From a virus, in IMG/VR virus record IMGVR_UViG_3300010368_000086, positions 1 through 26,848 of that record: a DNA stretch of 26,848 nucleotides; one strand, written 5' to 3'. The notes under the pieces are model-generated. The model worked only from the letters and a program-made list of their open reading frames with translations, was not told the DNA's origin and ran no database searches. The position numbers were made by a program, and so were the translations under genes. Shown here piece after piece: positions 1 to 6,168 of the stretch; the first letter of the stretch is position 1; each line of letters begins with the position of its first letter.

Positions 1-2
1 CT

Positions 3-38
3 GCACTGATGACTGCTATTGACGGAGCCATAGCATGA
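3..38 (+). CDS. 3' end of an upstream gene (partial)
   Basis: Only one + strand frame is open from the left edge; it ends in TGA at 36-38 and gives an 11-residue C-terminal tail (ALMTAIDGAIA). The stop overlaps the next ATG (35-37) as ATGA, the coupling style used elsewhere in this window, which supports a real upstream gene in the same operon. Too little is present to name it. Terminase large subunit often precedes a portal gene, but nothing here shows that. Confidence 0.45.
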   Translation, partial: ALMTAIDGAIA

Positions 39-268
39 ACGCCCTGATCTTCACTAACGACGACGCTCAGGAATTAATCGCCTACCAAGAAGGGCAGCAT
101 CGCCTTGCCCCTGTGCAACTCACTGACGGGCGCTGGTTCCTGATGGAAGACATCCTGACGGAAATCCCGAAAGGGCTTTTTCAGGACAAGCTGAATGTTT
201 CCTACATTACTGATTCTTTTGATAACATAAAAGATTTGTTAGTAAAACCTGATTCAGAAGAACTCTAA
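35..268 (+). CDS. Small hypothetical phage protein (77 aa)
   Basis: I do not recognise this 77-residue protein. The ATG at 35 has a GGAG at 24-27 and overlaps the stop of the preceding frame. The product is soluble and acidic at its C-terminus, with no membrane segment or signal peptide. Residues about 25-45 include a TDGRW segment that resembles QDGRW in the next gene, so the two may share a small fold or be distant paralogs (weak). The 9-base gap to the next gene suggests co-transcription. The last 25 codons are visibly more A/T-rich than the first part. Position before the terminator at 600-630 places it at the end of an upstream transcription unit, not in the late head operon. Confidence 0.7.
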   Translation: MNALIFTNDDAQELIAYQEGQHRLAPVQLTDGRWFLMEDILTEIPKGLFQDKLNVSYITDSFDNIKDLLVKPDSEEL

Positions 269-277
269 GGAGCAACC

Positions 278-523
278 ATGAAATACCGAATCTTTGACAC
301 TGAACAAGAAGCCCTAGACGCAGAAGCACAAGTGGCTCTGGACATAGGTTGCATTAAGGTGGGCGTAAACGCCAAGACCGGAGAGGCACAGCCTGAGAAG
401 CAGGTAACTGAACGCTGGGCCATCCCACAACAGATTCAAGACGGTCGCTGGGTATTCGCATCTCCAGACGATGAAGGTGTAGAAGCTGGCGACGATTGGT
501 GGCCGCAGGAAGAGTTGGTATAA
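278..523 (+). CDS. Small acidic hypothetical phage protein (81 aa)
   Basis: An unrecognised 81-residue acidic protein with an AAGGAG ribosome binding site just before the ATG at 278. It begins with MKYRIFDTEQEAL, then carries a WAIPQQIQDGRW segment in the middle and a tryptophan-rich acidic end (DDWWPQEELV). There is no membrane segment. Proteins of this look are common small genes of unknown role in podovirus genomes. It is the last gene before the terminator. Its reverse-strand shadows have no ribosome binding sites and were discounted. Function unknown. Confidence 0.72.
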   Translation: MKYRIFDTEQEALDAEAQVALDIGCIKVGVNAKTGEAQPEKQVTERWAIPQQIQDGRWVFASPDDEGVEAGDDWWPQEELV

Positions 524-530
524 CAATAGC

Positions 531-558
531 TTGCGTATTTGTGTTATTGCGATATACT
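531..558 (+). promoter_or_regulatory. Candidate sigma70-like promoter upstream of the terminator
   Basis: TTGCGT at 531-536 and TATACT at 553-558 are separated by 16 bases. The -10 matches consensus at 5 of 6 positions and the -35 at 3 of 6. Transcription from it would start near 565 and meet the terminator at 600-626, giving a leader RNA of about 60 bases unless there is read-through. It could be chance in an A/T-rich gap. Confidence 0.35.
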
Positions 559-599
559 ACACACAACCTCATAGGTTCACTCCAAAGCACACCCCCCTT

Positions 600-630
600 A
601 CCCGGCCCCCTTCAGCCGGGTTTTTTATTT
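600..630 (+). terminator. Rho-independent terminator
   Basis: A perfect 7-base stem, ACCCGGC at 600-606 with GCCGGGT at 615-621, has an 8-base loop and runs straight into six T residues (621-626) followed by ATTT. This is a textbook intrinsic terminator on the + strand. It ends the transcript carrying the two small genes and isolates it from the head operon that starts at 693. Confidence 0.88.
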
Positions 631-656
631 GCAAACACTTGATAACCATGTAGAAT
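628..656 (+). promoter_or_regulatory. Candidate sigma70-like promoter for the head operon
   Basis: TTTGCA at 628-633 and TAGAAT at 651-656 are separated by 17 bases. Matches to consensus are 4 of 6 and 5 of 6. It lies directly after the terminator and about 36 bases before the portal ATG, the place expected for a promoter of the structural operon. The motif match is moderate, and a phage-encoded polymerase promoter cannot be excluded. Confidence 0.4.
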
Positions 657-692
657 ATTGGTAAGTAACGACAAACTTATTAGGGTTTGCTA

Positions 693-2753
693 ATGGCCGG
701 ACTGACATTCTTACGCGTAGTACCTAACTCAGAGCTAGTTAAACAGGAGAAAGCTACGGCTGATGCTGAGCTTCAGGCGCGTCAGAACCAACCGCTGATC
801 CTTGGTATAACGGCGTACTTAAAAGAGTGTTGGGAAGCAGCACGGGTGGCTAAACGACCCCTTGAAGATAGAATGCTAAAGGCTATGCGCCAGCGTAACG
901 GCGAGTATGAACCTGAGAAGCTACAAGCTATACGTACTCAGGGTGGGTCAGAAGTCTTTATGATGATAACTGATGTCAAGTGCCGAGCCGCAGAAAGCTG
1001 GCTGCGTGATATTTTGTTAGATGAAGGCACACCACCGTGGAGTATGTCACCCACTCCACTCCCTACTCTTGACCCTACTACAGTGCAGGAGATACAAGAC
1101 GGATTCTCGCAAGAAGTAATCAGGCTACTCGAAACAACCATGCAGGCACCAACCCCCGAGGAGCTGCGTGAAATAAAAGAAATGGTTGCGCAGGACTACA
1201 GGTTCAAGATCTTACGAGAAGCACAAAACCGCACTGATGGTATGATACTTAAAATCAAAGATCAGTTTGCTCAAGGTGGTTGGCCCGAGGCATTTAACGA
1301 TTTTATCACAGACTTAGTTACCTTCCCTTGTGCTTTTGTTAAAGGGCCGATAGTACGCCGTCAGCGTACACTCAAGTGGGAAGTAGATCCAACCACAGGC
1401 AAGACTAACCCTGTAGCCGCTGAAGTTATTGCACCTGAGTACGAGCGTGTTGACCCATTCCATATCTACCCCGAGCCCGGCATAACCAACTTTGCTGACG
1501 GCTATCTATTCGAACACCACAAAATGCCACGGGCTGAGCTTGCTGACCTGATTGGTGTACCCGGCTATGATGACGATGCTATTCGCAAAGTGCTTGAGAT
1601 CGGTAATGGGCAGAGCTGGATCAGTGATGCGTACGAAATGGCTAAGGATGAGGAAGAGTCTAAGTACTACACTGAGATGCGACCCACCGAAGTGTTTGAT
1701 GCCCTAGAGTTTTGGGGGTCTATAAGCGGAGAGATGCTGATTGAGTGGGGCGTGGATGAAGCAGAGATTGACGACCCTGCTAGGGAATATGATGCTAACG
1801 TATGGATAGTTGGCAACTACGTAATCAAAGCGATCCTGAACTACGACCCTCTTGGTGAGAAGCCATACAGTAAAACATCTCTGTTCAAAGTCCCCGGTGC
1901 GTTTTGGGGTCGCGGTATACCAGAAGTTATCGAAGATGTGCAGGGCGTATGTAACGCAGCTGCCCGCGCACTGGTTAACAACATGGGCATTGCGTCAGGC
2001 CCACAGGTCGAAGTCAATGTCGAGCGCATACCACCTAACGAAGATATCACCAACCAGTACCCTTGGAAAATCTGGCAGGTTACAAACGATCCTGTGGGGT
2101 CAAGTGCGCCTGCGGTTAGATTCAACCAGCCCAACGACAACGCGGCTACATTAATTGGCGTGTACGAAAAGTTTAGTATGCTTGCTGATGACCACTCAGG
2201 TATCCCTGCGTATGTGTCGGGCAACATTGATGTTCAAGGCGCTGGCCGAACAGCATCCGGTTTGTCAATGCTCATGGGGTCTGCTGGTAAAGGTATTCGG
2301 CAAATCGTCATGCACATCGACAGCGATATAATTAAACCTATTGTACATCGGCAGTACGTATACAACATGCGTTACGATACAGACGAGTCAATTAAAGGCG
2401 ACGTACAGATCCAGCCCCGTGGTACAGTCAATCTGGCGATTAAAGAGACTGTTAACGTACGTAGGATTGAGTTCCTCAACGCGACAGCCAACCCGATTGA
2501 CGCTGAGATCATTGGTAAAGAAGGCCGCTCAGCTATCCTCAGGGAAGTTGCTAAGGGGCTACAGATGCCTGTCGACGATATTATTCCTTCGAGAGAGAAG
2601 GAGTTATACATGCTTCGATCAGAAGCAAACATGGCTGCACAGCAGGCGCAAGCCCAAGCGCAACAGCCAACACCAACGCAGCCTGACGGCACTCCGAAAG
2701 GGGGAATGCAGGCTAACACGGTGATGAACCGTGACACGGGGGGTGCAGGGTGA
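693..2753 (+). CDS. Portal protein
   Basis: A 686-residue protein, close in size to P22-type portals (about 725 aa) and longer than T7 gp8. The dodecameric portal sits at one capsid vertex, nucleates assembly, and is the channel for DNA entry and exit. The family look is clearest around residues 405-445, where GAFWGRGIPEVIEDVQG is followed by CNAAARALVNNMGIASG. Recall of phage portals supports this, and so does the gene order portal-scaffold-capsid. The C-terminus is Gln/Ala/Pro rich (AQQAQAQAQ) and probably flexible. I chose the ATG at 693, preceded by AGGG at 682-685, over the in-frame TTG at 687. Its stop overlaps the GTG of the next gene as GTGA. Confidence 0.88.
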   Translation: MAGLTFLRVVPNSELVKQEKATADAELQARQNQPLILGITAYLKECWEAARVAKRPLEDRMLKAMRQRNGEYEPEKLQAIRTQGGSEVFMMITDVKCRAAESWLRDILLDEGTPPWSMSPTPLPTLDPTTVQEIQDGFSQEVIRLLETTMQAPTPEELREIKEMVAQDYRFKILREAQNRTDGMILKIKDQFAQGGWPEAFNDFITDLVTFPCAFVKGPIVRRQRTLKWEVDPTTGKTNPVAAEVIAPEYERVDPFHIYPEPGITNFADGYLFEHHKMPRAELADLIGVPGYDDDAIRKVLEIGNGQSWISDAYEMAKDEEESKYYTEMRPTEVFDALEFWGSISGEMLIEWGVDEAEIDDPAREYDANVWIVGNYVIKAILNYDPLGEKPYSKTSLFKVPGAFWGRGIPEVIEDVQGVCNAAARALVNNMGIASGPQVEVNVERIPPNEDITNQYPWKIWQVTNDPVGSSAPAVRFNQPNDNAATLIGVYEKFSMLADDHSGIPAYVSGNIDVQGAGRTASGLSMLMGSAGKGIRQIVMHIDSDIIKPIVHRQYVYNMRYDTDESIKGDVQIQPRGTVNLAIKETVNVRRIEFLNATANPIDAEIIGKEGRSAILREVAKGLQMPVDDIIPSREKELYMLRSEANMAAQQAQAQAQQPTPTQPDGTPKGGMQANTVMNRDTGGAG

Positions 2754-2965
2754 TTAAACCCGACCAACACATAATTCGGCAGCTTGCCTCTATTGCGACC
2801 CAGCATCCAGATATTCTGACGTGGTTGGAGCAGTGGCGGCAACACGAATTAGAGCAGCTCCCGTTTGCAACTAACAACCCGACACTGTATCAGGGGCGGT
2901 GTCAGACGTTGAACGAGCTTGTAAAGCTTGTGAAAGAATCCCCTACAATCGCGGCAAAGTCATAA
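2750..2965 (+). CDS. Small protein between portal and scaffold (71 aa)
   Basis: A 71-residue protein starting at GTG (2750), translationally coupled to the portal by a GTGA overlap. It is probably mostly helical: HPDILTWLEQW, then a segment with NPTLYQGRCQTLNELVKLVKES. Small proteins with a YQGRxQxLxEL segment in this position are familiar from phage head modules, but I know no established function. It could be a scaffold or portal assembly factor; that is inference from position only. There is no membrane segment. A gap of 45 bases follows before the scaffold gene. Confidence 0.68.
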   Translation: MIKPDQHIIRQLASIATQHPDILTWLEQWRQHELEQLPFATNNPTLYQGRCQTLNELVKLVKESPTIAAKS

Positions 2966-3010
2966 TGACTCGCCTTACTTAATTAACGCACACCGATAGG
3001 AGCGTAACAC

Positions 3011-4012
3011 ATGGCAATTCCAGAACAACTTCGCAAACAAACTGAGGCAGTACAGGAACTCTACAAGCAGATGGAGGAATCCACTGGTAATGAAGAGGCA
3101 ACTGGAGATCAGGCCGATTCAGAACAAGAGCAACTACCAGCCGACAGTAATGTGCAGAGTGTACAACAGCCCGCTACCGAGAAAGAGCAAAAGGTAGACG
3201 AGCCAAAGTCTGAAGAAGATTATGTCCAGAAGTACAAGACCCTACAGGGTATGTACAACGCAGAAGTACCGCGTCTGCATTCTCAAAACCGTGATTTGAC
3301 AAACCGTGTTCAGCAGCTAGAGCAACTACTAGCTTCGATGAATTCACAACCTGCTAAGAAAGATGAGCCAACCCAAGAGAAGTATGTCACTGACAGCGAT
3401 ATCGAGGAGTATGGCGATTCTATTGATATGATGCGTAAAGTAACTCGTGAGGAGATTTCTGCCGCAGCGCGTAAAATTGCTGAGTTAGAGAACACTATCA
3501 ACAAGTTAAATTCTAGCGTCGTACCTCAAATGCAACAGGTTGTGCAGCGTCAAGCAGCTTCATCGGAACAGCAGTTCTGGTCTGACCTGACTGCGGTAGT
3601 ACCTGATTGGCGAGACATAAATGACAGCGCTGATTTCCAAGCGTGGTTGTTACAGGTTGACCCACTGACTGGTATTAACCGCCAAACATATTTAGAGGAT
3701 GCACAACAGAATCTTGATTCTCGCCGTGTTGCGAGTTTCTTTGAGACTTGGCAAGGGATGTCTGGGAACCAATCTGTTGCTCAAAACAAAAATGTCACTA
3801 ACTCTGAACTCGAAAAGCAAGTTGCTCCGGGCCGTGCAAAAAGCGGTGGAGCACCTACAAACAACTCTGCTAAAATGTACACACCCGAAGATATCAAGAA
3901 GTTCTTTGAGGATGTTCGCAAAGGTAAGTATGTTGGCAAAGAGGCAGAGCGTGATCGGATAGAAAGCGATATCTTCTCGGCACAACGGGAAGGTCGCCTT
4001 CAAAACAGTTAA
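3011..4012 (+). CDS. Capsid assembly scaffolding protein
   Basis: A 333-residue, highly charged, low-hydrophobicity protein. The N-terminal third (residues about 20-75) is Glu/Gln rich and probably disordered. Residues about 78-115 (KYKTLQGMYNAEVPRLHSQN onward) and about 150-190 look like coiled coil. A conserved-looking segment FWSDLTAVVPDWRDIN begins near residue 192. The C-terminus is basic and helical, ending with IKKFFEDVRKGKYVGKEAERD, as expected for the capsid-binding end of P22-like scaffolds. Location directly between portal and capsid genes, together with coiled coil content, supports the call. No protease motif is visible. The ATG at 3011 has an AGGAG ribosome binding site. Confidence 0.82.
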   Translation: MAIPEQLRKQTEAVQELYKQMEESTGNEEATGDQADSEQEQLPADSNVQSVQQPATEKEQKVDEPKSEEDYVQKYKTLQGMYNAEVPRLHSQNRDLTNRVQQLEQLLASMNSQPAKKDEPTQEKYVTDSDIEEYGDSIDMMRKVTREEISAAARKIAELENTINKLNSSVVPQMQQVVQRQAASSEQQFWSDLTAVVPDWRDINDSADFQAWLLQVDPLTGINRQTYLEDAQQNLDSRRVASFFETWQGMSGNQSVAQNKNVTNSELEKQVAPGRAKSGGAPTNNSAKMYTPEDIKKFFEDVRKGKYVGKEAERDRIESDIFSAQREGRLQNS

Positions 4013-4031
4013 TTAGTTAAGGAGATTTACA

Positions 4032-4970
4032 ATGAGCTTTCCAGTAGCTTCAGGCCGTGTAAACTATAGCGGCAACTTCATCCCCGAAATTTGGTCGGGT
4101 AAATTGATCGAGAACTTTTACGATGCGACTGTACTTGCTGCAATCGCTAACACTGACTACGAAGGTGAGATCCGAAACATGGGTGACACGGTTAACATCC
4201 GTACCACTCCTGAGATCACTATCAAGGACTATGTAAAAGGCCAAGCTATTCAGGTCGAAAACCCTGACAAGCCTAAGATCCAGTTGCTTATCGACAAAGG
4301 TGAGTACTTCGCTTGCGTTGAAGACGACATTGATCGGGTTCAGTCAGATATCAAATTGATGGACACTTGGTCTAAAGACGCATCTGAGAAGATGAAGATT
4401 AAGATTGACCAGCGTGTATTAGTCGATATGCTACCTGACATCTCTGCGATCAACAAAGGCGCTGCTGCCGGTCGTATTAGCCAGAGCTTCAACTTAGGTA
4501 CTTCAGGCAGCCCTGTGGCTGTTACTAAGGACGGCGCTTCAAGCACTACTCCTGTCGTTGACCTTCTGGTCGATATGGGCACAGTACTTGACGAGGCTAA
4601 CGCACCTGAGTCAGACCGCTTTGTTATTATCCCAGCACGTATGGCGGGACTGATTAAGAAATCAGAACTCAAAGATGCTTCTATTACTGGTGATTCTATA
4701 TCTCCACTCCGTAATGGCCGCTTGGGTATGATTGATCGGTTCACAGTCTATGTATCGCACAACTTGAACGTAACAGGTTCAGGAACTGGCGCTAAGTACG
4801 ACATCGTTGCTGGACACAAGATGGGCTTTACTTTTGCTTCGCAAATGACTGAGATGGAAACTTTGCGTTCAGAAACAACTTTCGGCGATATCATCCGTGG
4901 CCTGCAAGTATACGGCTACAAAGTGACTAAGCCCGAAGCTCTTTCTACTGCGGTAGTAACCTTAGGTTAA
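4032..4970 (+). CDS. Major capsid protein (HK97 fold, P22 coat-like group)
   Basis: A 312-residue protein with a strong AAGGAG site before the ATG at 4032. It is the expected main shell protein. Features recalled from this coat family are visible: an early EIWSGKLIENFYDATVLAAI helix, a GDTVNIRTTPEITIKDY strand region near residues 52-68, and an internal segment near 195-205 (DRFVIIPARMAGLIKK). The C-terminal region has VAGHKMGFTFASQ and RGLQVYGYKVTKPEA, typical of the axial domain in HK97-fold coats. There is no N-terminal prohead protease delta domain, consistent with use of a separate scaffold. It is followed immediately by a UACG-loop hairpin. Confidence 0.88.
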   Translation: MSFPVASGRVNYSGNFIPEIWSGKLIENFYDATVLAAIANTDYEGEIRNMGDTVNIRTTPEITIKDYVKGQAIQVENPDKPKIQLLIDKGEYFACVEDDIDRVQSDIKLMDTWSKDASEKMKIKIDQRVLVDMLPDISAINKGAAAGRISQSFNLGTSGSPVAVTKDGASSTTPVVDLLVDMGTVLDEANAPESDRFVIIPARMAGLIKKSELKDASITGDSISPLRNGRLGMIDRFTVYVSHNLNVTGSGTGAKYDIVAGHKMGFTFASQMTEMETLRSETTFGDIIRGLQVYGYKVTKPEALSTAVVTLG

Positions 4971-4973
4971 AAA

Positions 4974-4991
4974 TAGGGGCTACGGCCCCTA
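4974..4991 (+). other. UACG-tetraloop hairpin after the capsid gene
   Basis: TAGGGGC (4974-4980), loop TACG (4981-4984), GCCCCTA (4985-4991): a perfect 7-base stem with a UNCG tetraloop, an exceptionally stable loop class. No T-run follows (it reads AATTATTAGGAG), so it is not a classical terminator. It lies 4 bases after the capsid stop and before the next gene's ribosome binding site. An mRNA-stabilising, pausing or processing element is likely (inference). Confidence 0.75.
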
Positions 4992-5009
4992 ATTATTAGG
5001 AGATTTAGA

Positions 5010-5471
5010 ATGACTGCATATACTGATTCTTTAGGGTTCCAGAAAGGTTCTGCTGCGCTACCTGTTAACGCGGGTCTGCATAGAACTTCTTTGGTTGAAG
5101 TAGAACTTAACTTCGCCGACGTGGTTGCTGCGCGCTCTGCGGCTGGCGTGGCTGCATTAGTAGCTACCGATACGCTACAGGTAATCCCTCTACCTGCTAA
5201 GTCTATTGTACTATCAGCCGGTATTGACGTAACCTCTGCGGAGACCACCAATACCACTGCTACATTCGACCTTGGGTTTACCGGTGGCTCTCCTGCTGCT
5301 GCTAATGCCTATGGGAATGACGTAGCATCTAACGCAGTTGCGTTTACTTCCACAGCTTTGGCTAACCCAACTGTTGTAGCATCCGCTGACACTATCGACT
5401 TGTTGCTTAACACAGCAGCTCCGACTGACGCGGTTATCCGTTGTTGGGCGGTTGTAGTTGATTGCAGCTAA
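5010..5471 (+). CDS. Probable head decoration / capsid-associated structural protein
   Basis: A 153-residue protein rich in Ala, Thr, Val and Ser with few charged residues, as in small beta-rich virion proteins. It follows the major capsid gene directly with a TTAGGAGA ribosome binding site. Segments such as NFADVVAARSAAGVAAL, DTLQVIPLPAKSIVLSAGID and TATFDLGFTGGSPAAANA suggest a beta-sandwich surface protein. No catalytic motif or membrane segment is seen. The call rests on position and composition; a short head fibre base or another capsid-stabilising protein is equally possible. Matching UNCG hairpins on both sides suggest its transcript level is set separately. Confidence 0.6.
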   Translation: MTAYTDSLGFQKGSAALPVNAGLHRTSLVEVELNFADVVAARSAAGVAALVATDTLQVIPLPAKSIVLSAGIDVTSAETTNTTATFDLGFTGGSPAAANAYGNDVASNAVAFTSTALANPTVVASADTIDLLLNTAAPTDAVIRCWAVVVDCS

Positions 5472-5474
5472 TTA

Positions 5475-5492
5475 TAGGGGCTTCGGCCCCTA
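5475..5492 (+). other. UUCG-tetraloop hairpin after the decoration gene
   Basis: TAGGGGC (5475-5481), loop TTCG (5482-5485), GCCCCTA (5486-5492). The stem is identical to that at 4974-4991 and only one loop base differs (A to T). It starts 4 bases after the stop codon, exactly as the first copy does. No T-run follows, so full termination is doubtful. Confidence 0.77.
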
Positions 5493-5541
5493 ACAAATTT
5501 ATAGCCTGTGTCATGGCAATCGTAGCAAAGAGGACTAAGAA

Positions 5542-6168
5542 ATGGCCACTAGCCTAACAGGATTAACCATAGCAAGTACGTATGCGCAGCTACTGCATAT
5601 AGACGCTGGGCCTACTGCGGTTGAGAAGACACTGTATAGTGGCACAGGAGTGGCAACTGCACTAAAACTAAGTACAGACTCAGCTTCAGTAGGTAACATA
5701 CGGCTATCCGGCAATACCATCCATACGCTAGATACTGACGGCAACCTAGTATTAAGTCCAGACGGTACAGGGGCCGTGGTCGCAGCCAAAGTAGATATTA
5801 ACGGCGGCACGATAGATGGCGTGGTTATTGGTGACAGCACCGCCGAAGCAGGCGCGTTTACTTCTTTGAGTGCTAACCATCTTAATGAGGGCGTATACGA
5901 ACTCACAGGTACTGACATAGACGCCACTAACGGCTCTATCCAATACAAGACCCTAGCTGCTACTACCACTTTTACTGAGTCACTGACTAGCGGTGATAAC
6001 GTCCTGCTAAGGATTTCAGGGGCCAACACATATCCTGTAACATGGCCGACGATGACGTGGGTAACACCCGATGGAGACCTTGCCCCTGCTTTAGTCGGGG
6101 ATGACGTTGTAGTTATCTGGAAAGAAGGGACTACTGTTTACGGCGCATATGCAGGGAACTATTTGTAA
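5542..6168 (+). CDS. Tail fibre-like / virion structural protein
   Basis: A 208-residue Thr/Ser/Gly-rich, beta-repeat-type protein. Residues about 45-115 contain short strand-turn units typical of trimeric phage fibres, including LSPDGTGAVVAAKVDINGG and TIDGVVIGDSTAEAGAFTSL; the INGGTIDGxxIG...AGxFTSL pattern is one I recall from many phage tail fibre proteins. The C-terminus (VWKEGTTVYGAYAGNYL) looks like a compact beta cap. It may be a connecting fibre or a base for the large adhesin, whose start codon overlaps its stop as TAATG. The ATG at 5542 follows AAGAGGA. Host receptor contact is inferred, not shown. Confidence 0.65.
   Translation: MATSLTGLTIASTYAQLLHIDAGPTAVEKTLYSGTGVATALKLSTDSASVGNIRLSGNTIHTLDTDGNLVLSPDGTGAVVAAKVDINGGTIDGVVIGDSTAEAGAFTSLSANHLNEGVYELTGTDIDATNGSIQYKTLAATTTFTESLTSGDNVLLRISGANTYPVTWPTMTWVTPDGDLAPALVGDDVVVIWKEGTTVYGAYAGNYL

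Noticed and set aside
3-38. Naming the upstream fragment terminase large subunit
   Set aside because: Only 11 residues are visible and two unrelated small genes plus a terminator separate it from the portal gene.
639-656. Promoter using TTGATA at 639-644 with TAGAAT at 651-656
   Set aside because: The spacing is only 6 bases, impossible for a sigma70 promoter; TTTGCA at 628-633 gives the proper 17-base spacing.
1841-2845. Overlapping forward and reverse frames within and after the portal gene
   Set aside because: All are covered by the portal gene frame, have no ribosome binding site and no recognisable pattern.
4974-5492. The two UNCG hairpins as ordinary rho-independent terminators
   Set aside because: Neither is followed by a T-run, and both lie inside a continuous late operon, so full termination is unlikely; they are listed as RNA hairpins instead.
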